Source: Pseudonocardiaceae bacterium
GTDB taxonomy: Bacteria; Actinomycetota; Actinomycetes; Mycobacteriales; Pseudonocardiaceae
Assembly: GCA_009379815.1 (NCBI GenBank)
Contig: WHSY01000016.1
Location: forward strand, 1-64,000
Direction: 5' to 3'
DNA length: 64,000 nt
Shown piece by piece: positions 63,837 to 64,000 of the stretch. How positions within the stretch are numbered: the first letter of the stretch is position 1; each line of letters starts with the position of its first letter. The position numbers and the translations under genes are program-made. The notes below the pieces were generated by a model. The model was not told where the DNA came from and did not search any database. It saw nothing but the letters and a program-made list of their open reading frames with translations.

Positions 63837-63927
63837 CTCGGCCCCCGCGATATTGCGCGGCACGAGCCATGCCGCGAAGGTCGCTCGCGATCACGTGCGA
63901 CCCGGCGGGCCCGTGCAGCAACCGCAT

Positions 63928-64000
63928 GCCGTGAAGGGCACCTACGCGGCATCCGACGCCACCTCGAACGCCGTGAAGGGCACCTACGCGGCATCCGACG
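63928..64000. repeat. 31-bp direct repeat at the window edge
   Basis: A 31-base sequence starting GCCGTGAAGGGCACC occurs at 63928-63958 and again at 63970-64000, 11 bases apart; more copies or an inverted partner may lie beyond the window. The GAAGGGCACC core also begins the arm of the terminator at 41536. No gene seen in 63841-64000. Confidence 0.8.

Overview
This window is high-GC actinobacterial chromosome. The ribosomal-protein order, the zinc-type S14, the mce locus next to rpoB and the protein sequences suggest a Pseudonocardiaceae member, probably Pseudonocardia-like; that placement is inferred by eye.

Layout. (1) 1-18399, mostly minus strand: the translation super-cluster, read from right to left as rpsL-rpsG-fusA-tuf (str operon), then rpsJ-rplC-rplD-rplW-rplB-rpsS-rplV-rpsC-rplP-rpmC-rpsQ, rplN-rplX-rplE-rpsN-rpsH-rplF-rplR-rpsE-rpmD-rplO, and secY-adk-map. 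Many stops and starts overlap by 1-4 bases. The 3' end of a plus-strand TPR-type protein overlaps the map tail. (2) 18783-22635, plus strand: a short-chain dehydrogenase, an esterase-Baeyer-Villiger monooxygenase fusion whose C-terminus is broken by a deletion and frameshift, and a Fe/Mn superoxide dismutase. (3) 22699-34595: a form I aerobic carbon monoxide dehydrogenase locus. On the plus strand lie a small unknown protein, coxD (MoxR AAA+), coxE (VWA) and another small protein. On the minus strand lies a long unit: unknown protein, coxM, coxS, coxL (AYRCSFR motif), an XdhC-family protein fused to a YHS domain, coxG, then a block of five one-helix membrane proteins and two DUF1059 proteins. 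One DUF1059 gene has an in-frame TGA exactly where its paralogue has a conserved cysteine. (4) 35090-42788: mixed metabolism: a transglutaminase-like protein, a deleted acyl-CoA synthetase remnant, an EthD-like protein, an FAD-linked oxidase, an acyl-CoA dehydrogenase, a nitroreductase, a Glu/Leu-type dehydrogenase and an adenylate cyclase. (5) 42877-63836, minus strand: rplJ-rplL, a complete mce lipid-import locus (mceG/mkl, yrbE pair, mceA-F, two Mce-associated proteins), then rpoB-rpoC.

How it works together. Regions 1 and 5 are housekeeping gene expression, with hairpin terminators and sigma-70-like promoters at the operon boundaries. Region 3 would let the cell oxidise CO: CoxMSL is the molybdenum-copper hydroxylase, CoxD, CoxE and the XdhC-YHS protein would mature the Mo-S-Cu site, and CoxG would dock the enzyme to the membrane, perhaps with the small membrane proteins. 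Those small proteins and the TGA-containing DUF1059 gene are the least explained part of the window. Two metabolic genes are visibly decayed by deletion plus frameshift. Short tandem repeats and hairpins recur between genes. No tRNA, rRNA, CRISPR array or insertion sequence was recognised.
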